A stretch of DNA of 5,866 nt from an uncultured Clostridia bacterium (GTDB lineage: Bacteria; Bacillota; Clostridia; Christensenellales; CAG-917): contig CANREO010000064.1 in the NCBI GenBank assembly GCA_947629635.1, positions 1 to 5,866 of the forward strand. The letters run 5' to 3'. The position numbers and the translations under genes are program-made. Below are positions 1 to 5,059 of this stretch, piece by piece (positions within the stretch are counted from its first letter, which is position 1; every line of letters begins with the position of its first letter). Under the pieces are notes generated by a model. The model had not been told where the DNA came from and made no database searches. It saw only the letters and a program-made list of their open reading frames with translations.

Positions 1-539
1 AGCCTTCGGAGGAGGTCTTGAAGGCTTTCGAATTGTCCTACGGCGTGGACGACGCATTCAAATCCTTCCCGTCCGGACATACGTGCTCGGCCGGCGCGAT
101 ATATGCTCTTGTCATATTGCCGGATTTGTTTGAATTCAAAAACAAGAAGGGCGCAAAACTTGCTTGCTGGATCGTTCCGATTTTGTATACAGGTATAGTT
201 GCGATCAGCCGTATTATGGTGGGCGCGCACTATATGAGCGACGTTCTGGTGGGCGGCACTCTTGCGTTTGCATGCATGATTTTGTCAAGAGAGATATTAT
301 TGCTTAAAGGGAAGCATTTCTTTGCGGTGTTTTCTCCAAAGTCCTCAGCGGCGGCTGAAGCGGCAAAATCGCATATTGACGCGTGCGAAGATGCGGAAGT
401 CAACGAGGCGGATCGCGGTGTCGAATCATCGTTCGATTTGCCTCAAACTTGTCAAAATGATAGCGATAGCGCAACCGTCTGTGAGGAACATGTTGTTGAG
501 CCCGAAAAAATCGAAGATAATGATCGGCGCGATTTTTAG
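1..539 (+). CDS. PAP2-family (type 2 phosphatidic acid phosphatase-like) membrane protein, 3' part only
   Basis: The reading frame is open from the left window edge (first full codon at 3) to a TAG at 537-539, so the gene starts outside the window. A TTG at 18 could be a start, but the frame continues upstream with family-like sequence, so I treat it as internal. Two of the three signature motifs of the PAP2/acid phosphatase family are visible: PSGH at 69-80 and SRIMVGAHYMSD (SRxxxGxHxxxD) at 207-242, whose histidines form the phosphohistidine and general-acid sites. Motif 1 (KxxxxxxRP) must lie upstream. Hydrophobic segments around and between the motifs fit the membrane core. Such enzymes remove phosphate from lipid phosphates such as phosphatidate, PG-phosphate or undecaprenyl pyrophosphate on the outer membrane face; the substrate here cannot be told. 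After the last membrane segment comes a tail of about 75 residues, rich in Glu and Asp, which is not part of the usual fold. No convincing terminator follows. Confidence 0.88.
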   Translation, partial: PSEEVLKAFELSYGVDDAFKSFPSGHTCSAGAIYALVILPDLFEFKNKKGAKLACWIVPILYTGIVAISRIMVGAHYMSDVLVGGTLAFACMILSREILLLKGKHFFAVFSPKSSAAAEAAKSHIDACEDAEVNEADRGVESSFDLPQTCQNDSDSATVCEEHVVEPEKIEDNDRRDF

Positions 540-711
540 AGAATATATGTGCGGCAGTATGAAAAATTTAAAGAATTGCCCTAAATATAGCCAAACAAGT
601 ATGGCATTTTAAGCCAAAACATTTTTAAAACTCGGAATTACGGTTCTCATAATTTGATAGTGGTGCAACTATGTGATCTATATAAATTTTTTTGATTGTA
701 AATATCAAATA

Positions 712-740
712 TTGACATATGGATAAGTCTGAATTATTAT
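712..740 (+). promoter_or_regulatory. Sigma-A-type promoter of the first PI-PLC-like gene
   Basis: The -35 box TTGACA (712-717) matches the consensus. A 17-nt spacer leads to the -10 box TATTAT (735-740), one base from consensus. Transcription would start near 747, leaving a leader of about 68 nt before the GTG start at 815. A 6-bp inverted repeat, TTTGAT (691-696) / ATCAAA (704-709), lies just upstream of the -35 box. The call rests on sequence match only. Confidence 0.7.
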
Positions 741-782
741 TAAGATAATCTAAATGTTATCTTAAGGTTATCTTAAGATAAC
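740..782 (+). promoter_or_regulatory. Clustered TTATCTTAA half-sites overlapping the promoter start region (probable operator)
   Basis: The 9-mer TTATCTTAA occurs at 757-765 and 768-776 on the plus strand. It also occurs on the minus strand at 740-748 and 773-781. The plus copies sit in an 11-bp tandem repeat (GTTATCTTAAG at 756-766 and 767-777). The last copies form the perfect 16-bp palindrome GTTATCTTAAGATAAC (767-782). The cluster begins at the last base of the -10 box and spans the predicted start site, the usual position of a repressor site. The regulator is not in the window and I do not recognise the motif. Confidence 0.6.
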
Positions 783-814
783 AGCCGCCGCATGCGCGTG
801 TAAAACGGTGAAAT

Positions 815-2023
815 GTGTCTGCGAAAAGGTCAAAAAAAATTAAAAAATCTGTAGCGGTATTGCTTATCATACTTGCGATTTTGGCTGTCCTTGTGACAGT
901 GTTTTTGTCTGTGGTGTTGCAGGCTACGGTGACTACAAAAAGCGTAGGCTCTCTTGACGGTCAATACGGATTTGTGCTTGGAAATATCGATGGCATAACG
1001 GAGGCCGATCCTTATCTTACGGATTTGGCTATGCTCGGCTCTCATGACGCTACTTCCAACAATATCACTTCTCGGTCTAAGCTGGAGGTCCAAGACGCCG
1101 AAGGAGCGCTAGGCAAATTTTATCCGTTGGTAAAAGGGATATTATACAGATATTCGAAGACGCAGACTGTCGGCCTTTATGAACAGTTGATGCAGGGCGC
1201 GAGATATCTAAACCTAAAATGCAGTATATACACTGACGGCGAGTGGTATGGAGAACACTCTCTGTTGTCGGACAAATTGGAGATATATATAAAAGATCTG
1301 ATAAGATTTTTGGTAGAACATCCGGGTGAAGTCGTAATAGCGCAATTCGAACCTCAATATTTGGGCAACGGAGGCACGCTGTCGGATCTGCACAATTTTG
1401 TCGCGTCGGTCCGCTACGAAAAAGAGGGCGTTTCATACGGGTTGATGGATTTTGTTTACTATGACCGAGTTGACGCTTTCAACGGATATAAGGACGACGG
1501 AGTCTATATAGGCTCGTTGCGTTATAACGATCTTACAAAAAACGGCACTGTCGCCGGCGTAGTTTTGTTTGAAAAACGCGTTTCCGACCGATACAACTAT
1601 TGGCAGGATCTCGGTTACAGCCGATATGATGACTATTACTTTGATTTGACCAGAAACGCGTCCAATATTTGGCACCACAGAATGGGCAGCGACAACCTTT
1701 TTGAGCAGATAGATTATGTTGCGGAACTTTTGGACGGCTACGATTATTATTCGGACAAGTTGCGCATAAATCAAACGCAGGGCTCGTTTACTTCAAACGA
1801 CATTTGGGAGGTCTTTGTGGAGTGGAGCTTGCTTGATTTTGCAAAGAAACACAATGAAAAATTGATCAACCATCCTAACTTTGACAAGTGGTTGAAAGCA
1901 ATGCCTATTGTGCTGGTGGACTTCGTCAACAGCGACGCAGGCAATTTTAACGAGCGAGTAAATCAAAAAATAAGACAATACAATGAAAATCTTGTGAAAG
2001 AAATTTTGGATAAGAGCAGTTAG
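815..2023 (+). CDS. Membrane-anchored PI-PLC X-domain-like protein, first paralogue (402 aa)
   Basis: The GTG start at 815 is supported by an in-frame stop at 809-811, an SD-like GGTGA (807-811), and a basic N-terminus (KRSKKIKK) directly before one hydrophobic segment at about residues 12-36. With no clear signal-peptidase site, the protein is probably a signal-anchored ectoenzyme. The rest resembles bacterial PI-PLC X domains. GSHDA (His77, Asp78) corresponds to GTHDS of the Bacillus cereus enzyme (His32, Asp33). GARYLNLK (128-135) corresponds to GARIFDIR, and His148 lies 13 residues after Lys135, exactly the Arg69-His82 spacing. VVLFEKR (249-255) resembles the later IVLLKR strand, and Asp369 in VLVDFVNSD may be the C-terminal Asp that partners the first His. 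Known family members cleave phosphatidylinositol or GPI anchors to a cyclic inositol phosphate and diacylglycerol. Here Asn133 and Lys135 replace the catalytic Asp67 and Arg69, so activity or substrate may differ. There is no terminator directly after the stop. The substrate is unknown; the fold assignment is fairly secure. Confidence 0.85.
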   Translation: MSAKRSKKIKKSVAVLLIILAILAVLVTVFLSVVLQATVTTKSVGSLDGQYGFVLGNIDGITEADPYLTDLAMLGSHDATSNNITSRSKLEVQDAEGALGKFYPLVKGILYRYSKTQTVGLYEQLMQGARYLNLKCSIYTDGEWYGEHSLLSDKLEIYIKDLIRFLVEHPGEVVIAQFEPQYLGNGGTLSDLHNFVASVRYEKEGVSYGLMDFVYYDRVDAFNGYKDDGVYIGSLRYNDLTKNGTVAGVVLFEKRVSDRYNYWQDLGYSRYDDYYFDLTRNASNIWHHRMGSDNLFEQIDYVAELLDGYDYYSDKLRINQTQGSFTSNDIWEVFVEWSLLDFAKKHNEKLINHPNFDKWLKAMPIVLVDFVNSDAGNFNERVNQKIRQYNENLVKEILDKSS

Positions 2024-2064
2024 ATCGCGTTTGAGTTTCAGTGTGAACCGATTAAAATATTTGA

Positions 2065-2092
2065 TTGATTTTTGGCGTTAATGTGATACAAT
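2065..2092 (+). promoter_or_regulatory. Candidate extended -10 promoter of the second PI-PLC-like gene
   Basis: TTGATT (2065-2070) and TACAAT (2087-2092) are separated by 16 nt, and TG at 2084-2085 gives the extended -10 form TGnTACAAT. The predicted start is near 2099, at the left arm of the long hairpin. This would give a leader of about 175 nt before the gene. It suggests the second paralogue is transcribed separately from the first. Confidence 0.5.
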
Positions 2093-2187
2093 AATGTTGC
2101 TACACATTTTAATATGCCTAATTCAAGGGAATACTATAGGTTAGTGTATTCTCTCGCCTTGAGTTAGGTAAAATGTGTAGCAACATT
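2093..2187 (+). repeat. 95-bp interrupted inverted repeat (long hairpin) upstream of the second PI-PLC-like gene
   Basis: The outer arms are a perfect 19-bp inverted repeat, AATGTTGCTACACATTTTA (2093-2111) with its complement at 2169-2187. Inside lie an unpaired ATATG on the left (2112-2116), then a 12-bp stem CCTAATTCAAGG (2117-2128) with 2157-2168 (one T-G pair). An unpaired TCTCG follows on the right (2152-2156), then a 6-bp stem GAATAC (2129-2134) with 2146-2151 and an 11-nt apical loop. As RNA this would be the main fold of the leader. As DNA it could be a small terminal-inverted-repeat element, but I see no target-site duplication. It matches no RNA family I recognise. Confidence 0.8.
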
Positions 2188-2216
2188 GAGAGAACATTGA
2201 CATGCGTCTCTCAATG
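2184..2216 (+). promoter_or_regulatory. Predicted antiterminator hairpin
   Basis: CATTGAGAGA (2184-2193) pairs perfectly over 10 bp with TCTCTCAATG (2207-2216) around a 13-nt loop. The right arm uses the left-arm end, loop and first right-arm base of the terminator hairpin at 2202-2224, so the two cannot coexist. An AACATTGA direct repeat (2182-2189 and 2193-2200, 11 bp apart) means either copy could pair with the TCAAT terminator loop. This layout is typical of attenuators, but no experiment supports it here. Confidence 0.5.
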
Positions 2217-2235
2217 AGGCGCATTTTTATTTTTG
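2202..2235 (+). terminator. Intrinsic terminator in the leader of the second PI-PLC-like gene
   Basis: ATGCGTCTC (2202-2210) pairs with GAGGCGCAT (2216-2224) over 9 bp, with one T-G pair and a 5-nt TCAAT loop. A T-rich run follows (TTTTTATTTTT). It lies about 180 nt after the stop of the first paralogue and about 40 nt before the start of the second. It could end transcripts of the first gene, but its position and the competing hairpin at 2184-2216 also suit conditional termination of the second. Confidence 0.75.
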
Positions 2236-2260
2236 TTGAATGCGCATTTGGGCATGTCAA

Positions 2261-2266
2261 GGGTGA
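2261..2266 (+). promoter_or_regulatory. Ribosome binding site deciding the start of the second PI-PLC-like gene
   Basis: GGGTGA lies 7 nt before the ATG at 2274. It favours this start over the in-frame ATG at 2202, which lies inside the terminator stem. Confidence 0.7.
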
Positions 2267-2273
2267 AAAGAGA

Positions 2274-3476
2274 ATGCGCAACAAAAATACCGAAAAGAAA
2301 TCCCACAAGGGTTTGGTTGCGGCATTGGCGCTTGTCGCGACTATTGCGGCGATCGTTGCCGTGTACTTTTCGGTGTTGCTCCAATCTTCAAACATCACAA
2401 AAAGGCAGGGGCTTTTGGACGGAGCGTATGGCAATGTGTTGAATATTGACGGAATTGTGGAGGCAAATCCTCATATCACGGATATTGCTATGTTGGGATC
2501 CCATGACGCGTCCTCGGACGGCATAAGCGTAACGTCACGTCTTGATCCCGAAGATGATGACAGCGCGCTGGGCATATTTTTTCCGCTTATCAAGGGCATG
2601 ATGTACAGATACGCCAAAACGCAGACGGTGGGCGTATATCAACAGTTGATGCAGGGCGCAAGATATCTAAACCTAAAATGCAGCAGATATACGGACGGAG
2701 AGTGGTACGGCGAGCATGCATTGCTGTCAAATAGGCTTGAAGTATACATAACCGATATAGTGCGTTTTTTGTCGGAGCACCCGGGAGAGATCGTTCTGTT
2801 GCAACTTGAGCCGCAATCGCTTGGAGCCGGCGGAACGCTTAGTATGCTGTATAACCTCATCGCAAGCGTAAAATATACTTACAACGGCAAAGAATGGGGA
2901 TTGATGGATTTTGTGCGCTATGGCAAAGTCAATACATTCAATCTTGCAAACAGCGACGGCATAACCATAGGCGAACTTACGTACAATCAAGTGACGGACA
3001 GCGGAAGAAGTGCCGGCGTGGTGCTGTTTGTAAAGCGAGTGTATGGCAGATACAATTATGTGCATGAATTCGGCTTTGGACAGTACGACAAATATTATTT
3101 CGATTTGACCCGCAATGCCTTCAACGATTGGCACAATCGCCTTGACGACGAAAGTCTGTTTGAAGCGATAGGGGAATCTGCCGAATGGCTTTCAAACAAC
3201 GCATATTATAGAGATAAGTTGCGCATAAATCAAACGCAGGGCTCTTTCAATATAAAAGATTTGCGCGCTGTAATTACGGAATGGAGTTTGCTTGACTTTG
3301 CGCTTAAGCACAATGCGGACATCGTAAATCACCCTGATTTTGAAAAATGGTTGTCCGAAATGCCGATAGTGCTGGTGGACTTCGTCAACAGCGACGAAGG
3401 CGATTTTAATAGAATTATAAATAAAAAAATTTTAGACTATAATACAAATCTAATAAATAAGTTGAACGGCAAATAG
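2274..3476 (+). CDS. Membrane-anchored PI-PLC X-domain-like protein, second paralogue (400 aa)
   Basis: I place the start at the ATG at 2274 rather than 2202. It follows GGGTGA at good spacing, gives a basic N-terminus (RNKNTEKKSHK) before one hydrophobic segment (about 14-37) as in the first paralogue, and brings every key residue to the same number. By eye well over half of the residues match the first paralogue over the whole length. His77-Asp78 in GSHDA, His148 in YGEH and Asp369 in VLVDFVNSD are kept, and the active-site Asp and Arg are again replaced, by Asn133 and Lys135. The predicted role is the same: an extracellular, membrane-tethered phosphodiesterase-like domain acting on inositol lipids or another glycerophospholipid. 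There is no Y domain and no calcium-ligand pattern of the eukaryotic type. It has its own promoter and attenuator-like leader, and converges on the tRNA-Thr gene. No T-tract terminator follows on the plus strand. Function within the superfamily is uncertain. Confidence 0.87.
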   Translation: MRNKNTEKKSHKGLVAALALVATIAAIVAVYFSVLLQSSNITKRQGLLDGAYGNVLNIDGIVEANPHITDIAMLGSHDASSDGISVTSRLDPEDDDSALGIFFPLIKGMMYRYAKTQTVGVYQQLMQGARYLNLKCSRYTDGEWYGEHALLSNRLEVYITDIVRFLSEHPGEIVLLQLEPQSLGAGGTLSMLYNLIASVKYTYNGKEWGLMDFVRYGKVNTFNLANSDGITIGELTYNQVTDSGRSAGVVLFVKRVYGRYNYVHEFGFGQYDKYYFDLTRNAFNDWHNRLDDESLFEAIGESAEWLSNNAYYRDKLRINQTQGSFNIKDLRAVITEWSLLDFALKHNADIVNHPDFEKWLSEMPIVLVDFVNSDEGDFNRIINKKILDYNTNLINKLNGK

Positions 3477-3489
3477 GTAAAATGAAAGT

Positions 3490-3517
3490 AATATAAAAAG
3501 CCCGTTTGACAACGGGC
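3490..3517 (-). terminator. Second intrinsic terminator (minus strand), attached to the tRNA remnant
   Basis: On the minus strand GCCCGTT and AACGGGC (3500-3517) form a 7-bp stem with a 4-nt GTCA loop, followed by TTTTTATAT. It is a near copy of the terminator of the intact tRNA gene. On the plus strand the hairpin is not followed by Ts, so it should serve minus-strand transcripts mainly. Confidence 0.65.
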
Positions 3518-3538
3518 CGGAGCTAGTGGGCGGACTCG
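3497..3538 (-). repeat. Partial duplicate of the tRNA-Thr 3' end plus terminator (att-like remnant)
   Basis: These 42 bp repeat 3632-3674 with one T missing and one C/T difference. They hold tRNA nucleotides 56 to 76 (T-loop, T-stem 3' arm, acceptor 3' arm, discriminator) with the final A of CCA changed to G, then the terminator. No 5' half, D-arm or anticodon arm is found on the far side, so it cannot be a functional tRNA. Duplicated tRNA 3' ends of this extent are typical footprints of tyrosine integrases that use the T-loop to 3' end region. A degraded tandem tRNA is the alternative. Confidence 0.75.
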
Positions 3539-3623
3539 TCTTACAGCGATTGTTAGCGGAAGGCTCAATCGCGTGCAGGCCGAGCGGATCGCAGAGCGAG
3601 ACGCAGTCGGCGGTGAGAGGAAG

Positions 3624-3653
3624 CAAAAATGAAAGCCCGTTTTGACAACGGGC
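3624..3653 (-). terminator. Intrinsic terminator of tRNA-Thr
   Basis: On the minus strand, directly after the encoded CCA, GCCCGTT-GTCAA-AACGGGC (3635-3653) forms a 7-bp hairpin. It is followed by TTTCATTTTT. Confidence 0.75.
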
Positions 3654-3674
3654 TGGAGCTAGTGGGCGGACTCG
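3632..3674 (-). repeat. Intact-side copy of the tRNA 3' end/terminator direct repeat
   Basis: This copy contains nucleotides 56-76 of the complete tRNA-Thr and its terminator. It is in direct orientation with 3497-3538, and 93 bp separate the two. The intervening stretch is visibly richer in G and C than the flanking intergenic DNA. It contains the 7-bp inverted repeat GCGATTG (3546-3552) / CAATCGC (3566-3572), but no gene. Confidence 0.75.
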
Positions 3675-3729
3675 AACCGCCGACCTGCTGATTACGAATC
3701 AGCTGCTCTACCGACTGAGCCACACTAGC
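3654..3729 (-). tRNA. tRNA-Thr (anticodon CGU)
   Basis: The minus strand gives a complete 76-nt cloverleaf. The acceptor arms GCTAGTG/CACTAGC form 7 perfect pairs and the D-arm is GCTC/GAGC. The anticodon arm is GCTGA-TTCGTAA-TCAGC with anticodon CGT (reads ACG, Thr), and the variable loop is the 5-nt AGGTC. The T-arm GGCGG/CCGCC holds the loop TTCGAGT. The discriminator is T and CCA is encoded in the DNA. The gene converges on the second PI-PLC-like gene and ends in its own terminator. Confidence 0.97.
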
Positions 3730-3743
3730 AAAGGTGCTTTTAT

Positions 3744-3772
3744 ATTTTAGCAAATATTTGCGAGAATGCAAA
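3744..3772 (-). promoter_or_regulatory. Candidate promoter of tRNA-Thr
   Basis: On the minus strand TTTGCA (3772-3767) and TAAAAT (3749-3744) are separated by 17 nt, placing the transcription start about 8 nt before the mature tRNA 5' end. The spacer includes the perfect 12-bp palindrome GCAAATATTTGC (3750-3761). The -35 box is only a moderate match. Confidence 0.45.
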
Positions 3773-3927
3773 GGATTTTTTATGGGTTTTTGAGATTTTT
3801 CTTCAAATTATGCTTTTCGGCAACTATTTTATGCAATTAATCGGCTCATGCGTATAATTAACTCATAATTTACCGAGTGTATAACAAACTAAATATATAA
3901 ATATTTTAAAAAAATTTACAAAAACTA

Positions 3928-3956
3928 TTGACATTTGGCAGAGAAAGAAATATACT
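3928..3956 (+). promoter_or_regulatory. Sigma-A-type promoter of the hrcA-grpE-dnaK operon
   Basis: TTGACA (3928-3933), a 17-nt spacer and TATACT (3951-3956) form a near-consensus vegetative promoter. The start site is predicted near 3963, inside the CIRCE-type operator. A strong sigma-A promoter repressed by HrcA is the known arrangement for this operon in Bacillota. Confidence 0.85.
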
Positions 3957-3957
3957 G

Positions 3958-3984
3958 TTAGCAGTCAATGAGATAGACTGCTAG
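3958..3984 (+). promoter_or_regulatory. CIRCE-type operator (HrcA binding site), variant sequence
   Basis: TTAGCAGTC-N9-GACTGCTAG has the 9-9-9 layout of CIRCE (TTAGCACTC-N9-GAGTGCTAA) and lies just after the -10 box, 28 bp before hrcA. The seventh base of the left arm and its partner in the right arm are both swapped (C to G and G to C), so dyad symmetry is kept. The outermost base of the right arm is G instead of A. Autoregulation by HrcA is the expected role. Confidence 0.9.
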
Positions 3985-4012
3985 CAAAGTGATGTGACTA
4001 AAGCAGGTAGAT

Positions 4013-5059
4013 ATGGGAAAGGAACTTTCCGAAAGAAAAAAGAAAATATTGCACGCACTCGTGGATCTGTACATCTCGACGGGACAGCCTGTCAGCAGTT
4101 CGGACATACAGAGCCGCTATTTGCCCGAAGTGAGTTCCGCCACTGTGCGGTCCGAGTTGAGCGCGCTCGAGGCGTTGGGATATATAGAGCAACCGCACAC
4201 ATCGGCAGGCAGGGTGCCGCTTAAAGAGGCATATAAATTTTATGTCGAGGCTATAAATACCGATGAGGGCAACGCCAATGCGCTGACCGACCAAGAGACT
4301 GCATTTATCCGCGAAAAGTTTTTGAATAAACTCGGCCGTATAGAAGACATATCGAAGCAAGCGGCAAAGGTGATAAGCGATGTGACCAATTATACGTCGT
4401 TTTTCATTGACAAGACTGCAATCAATGTCGAGATACTCGAGGTGAAGTTGGTGCCGATCAAAAGCGGAAAAGCCGTTGTGCTTATCATCACCGATAAAGG
4501 TATGATAGCCAATAGAGCGATAGATATAAAAGACGATTTCGAGGAAGAATATCTGGATAGTGCGAGCGTAGTGCTGAATAAGGTGTTTCAAGGCAGACAT
4601 ATAGATGAATTCGAAAAGTTCGATATGGGTGAGATAGACGGCGAACTTGCGGCGTATAAGGATATCTTCGACGAAGTGCTTAGCATACTTCGTATTTACA
4701 TCAACGAGCACAGCGACAACGTCTTTGTAGAGGGCGCTTTGAAGATGCTGGATTATCCCGAATACAACAACGTCGAGGACGCAAAAAACTTTTTGCAAGT
4801 GATCACGGACAAAAACAGCATGTCGGAACTTTTGACGGACGACAGCGGCAGTATAGAGTTTTCCGTGCGCATAGGCAAGGAGGACAGCGGCGTAGACAAA
4901 TGCGCGATAATTACCGCGGCCTACAAGGTGGGCGACGAAGTGATGGGGCAGGCCGGCGTTATAGGTCCGCAACGTATGGACTACAAGAAAGTTTTGGGCG
5001 TGCTGGAATATATGAAAAAGACGTTGACTACGGTTATTGACGACAAGGACAGGCTATGA
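4013..5059 (+). CDS. hrcA: Heat-inducible transcription repressor HrcA
   Basis: HrcA binds CIRCE operators as a dimer and represses chaperone operons; the GroE chaperonin keeps it active, so it releases DNA on heat stress. The 348-aa length is normal. Residues 1-70 are the winged helix: LSERKKKIL, then STGQPVSSSDI, the SSATVRSELSALEALGYI recognition region (41-58) and the wing QPHTSAGRVPL, which is diagnostic of the family. The C-terminal half ends in the family pattern VIGPQRMDYKKV. The ATG at 4013 follows AGGTAG (4005-4010) and starts directly before the conserved LSER segment. It is the first gene of the operon, and its TGA overlaps the grpE ATG in ATGA. Within the winged helix, positions usually Gly, Arg and Asn (PVGSR, ATIRN) are Ser28, Ser30 and Ser47, which may go with the altered operator. 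Confidence 0.96.
   Translation: MGKELSERKKKILHALVDLYISTGQPVSSSDIQSRYLPEVSSATVRSELSALEALGYIEQPHTSAGRVPLKEAYKFYVEAINTDEGNANALTDQETAFIREKFLNKLGRIEDISKQAAKVISDVTNYTSFFIDKTAINVEILEVKLVPIKSGKAVVLIITDKGMIANRAIDIKDDFEEEYLDSASVVLNKVFQGRHIDEFEKFDMGEIDGELAAYKDIFDEVLSILRIYINEHSDNVFVEGALKMLDYPEYNNVEDAKNFLQVITDKNSMSELLTDDSGSIEFSVRIGKEDSGVDKCAIITAAYKVGDEVMGQAGVIGPQRMDYKKVLGVLEYMKKTLTTVIDDKDRL

Noticed and set aside
322..612. Open frame of 96 codons overlapping the PAP2 tail
   Set aside because: It is out of frame with the PAP2 gene, is strongly basic by frame shift of an acidic tail, and has no SD.
602..625. Terminator for the PAP2 gene (TGGC ... GCCA followed by ATTTTT)
   Set aside because: The stem is only 4 bp with a 7-nt loop and the T run is displaced; too weak to call.
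2116..2169. Integron attC-like site (GCCTAAT ... GTTAGGT)
   Set aside because: The outer boxes resemble R''/R', but the first deviates, the inner stem pairs continuously without the expected spacer and extrahelical bases, a 19-bp outer stem surrounds it, and no integron integrase or cassette is present.
2202..2273. N-terminal extension of the second PI-PLC-like protein from the ATG at 2202
   Set aside because: That ATG lies in the terminator stem without an SD. The start at 2274 has GGGTGA and makes the N-terminus and all residue numbers match the paralogue.
3565..3771. Minus-strand open frame of 68 codons across the tRNA
   Set aside because: It overlaps the complete tRNA-Thr and its terminator; the SVAQSVEQLIRNQQVGGSSPP-type peptide is a well-known false translation of tRNA genes.
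3998..4972. Minus-strand open frame of 324 codons opposite hrcA
   Set aside because: It is the reverse shadow of hrcA; it has no recognisable domain and hrcA is unmistakable.
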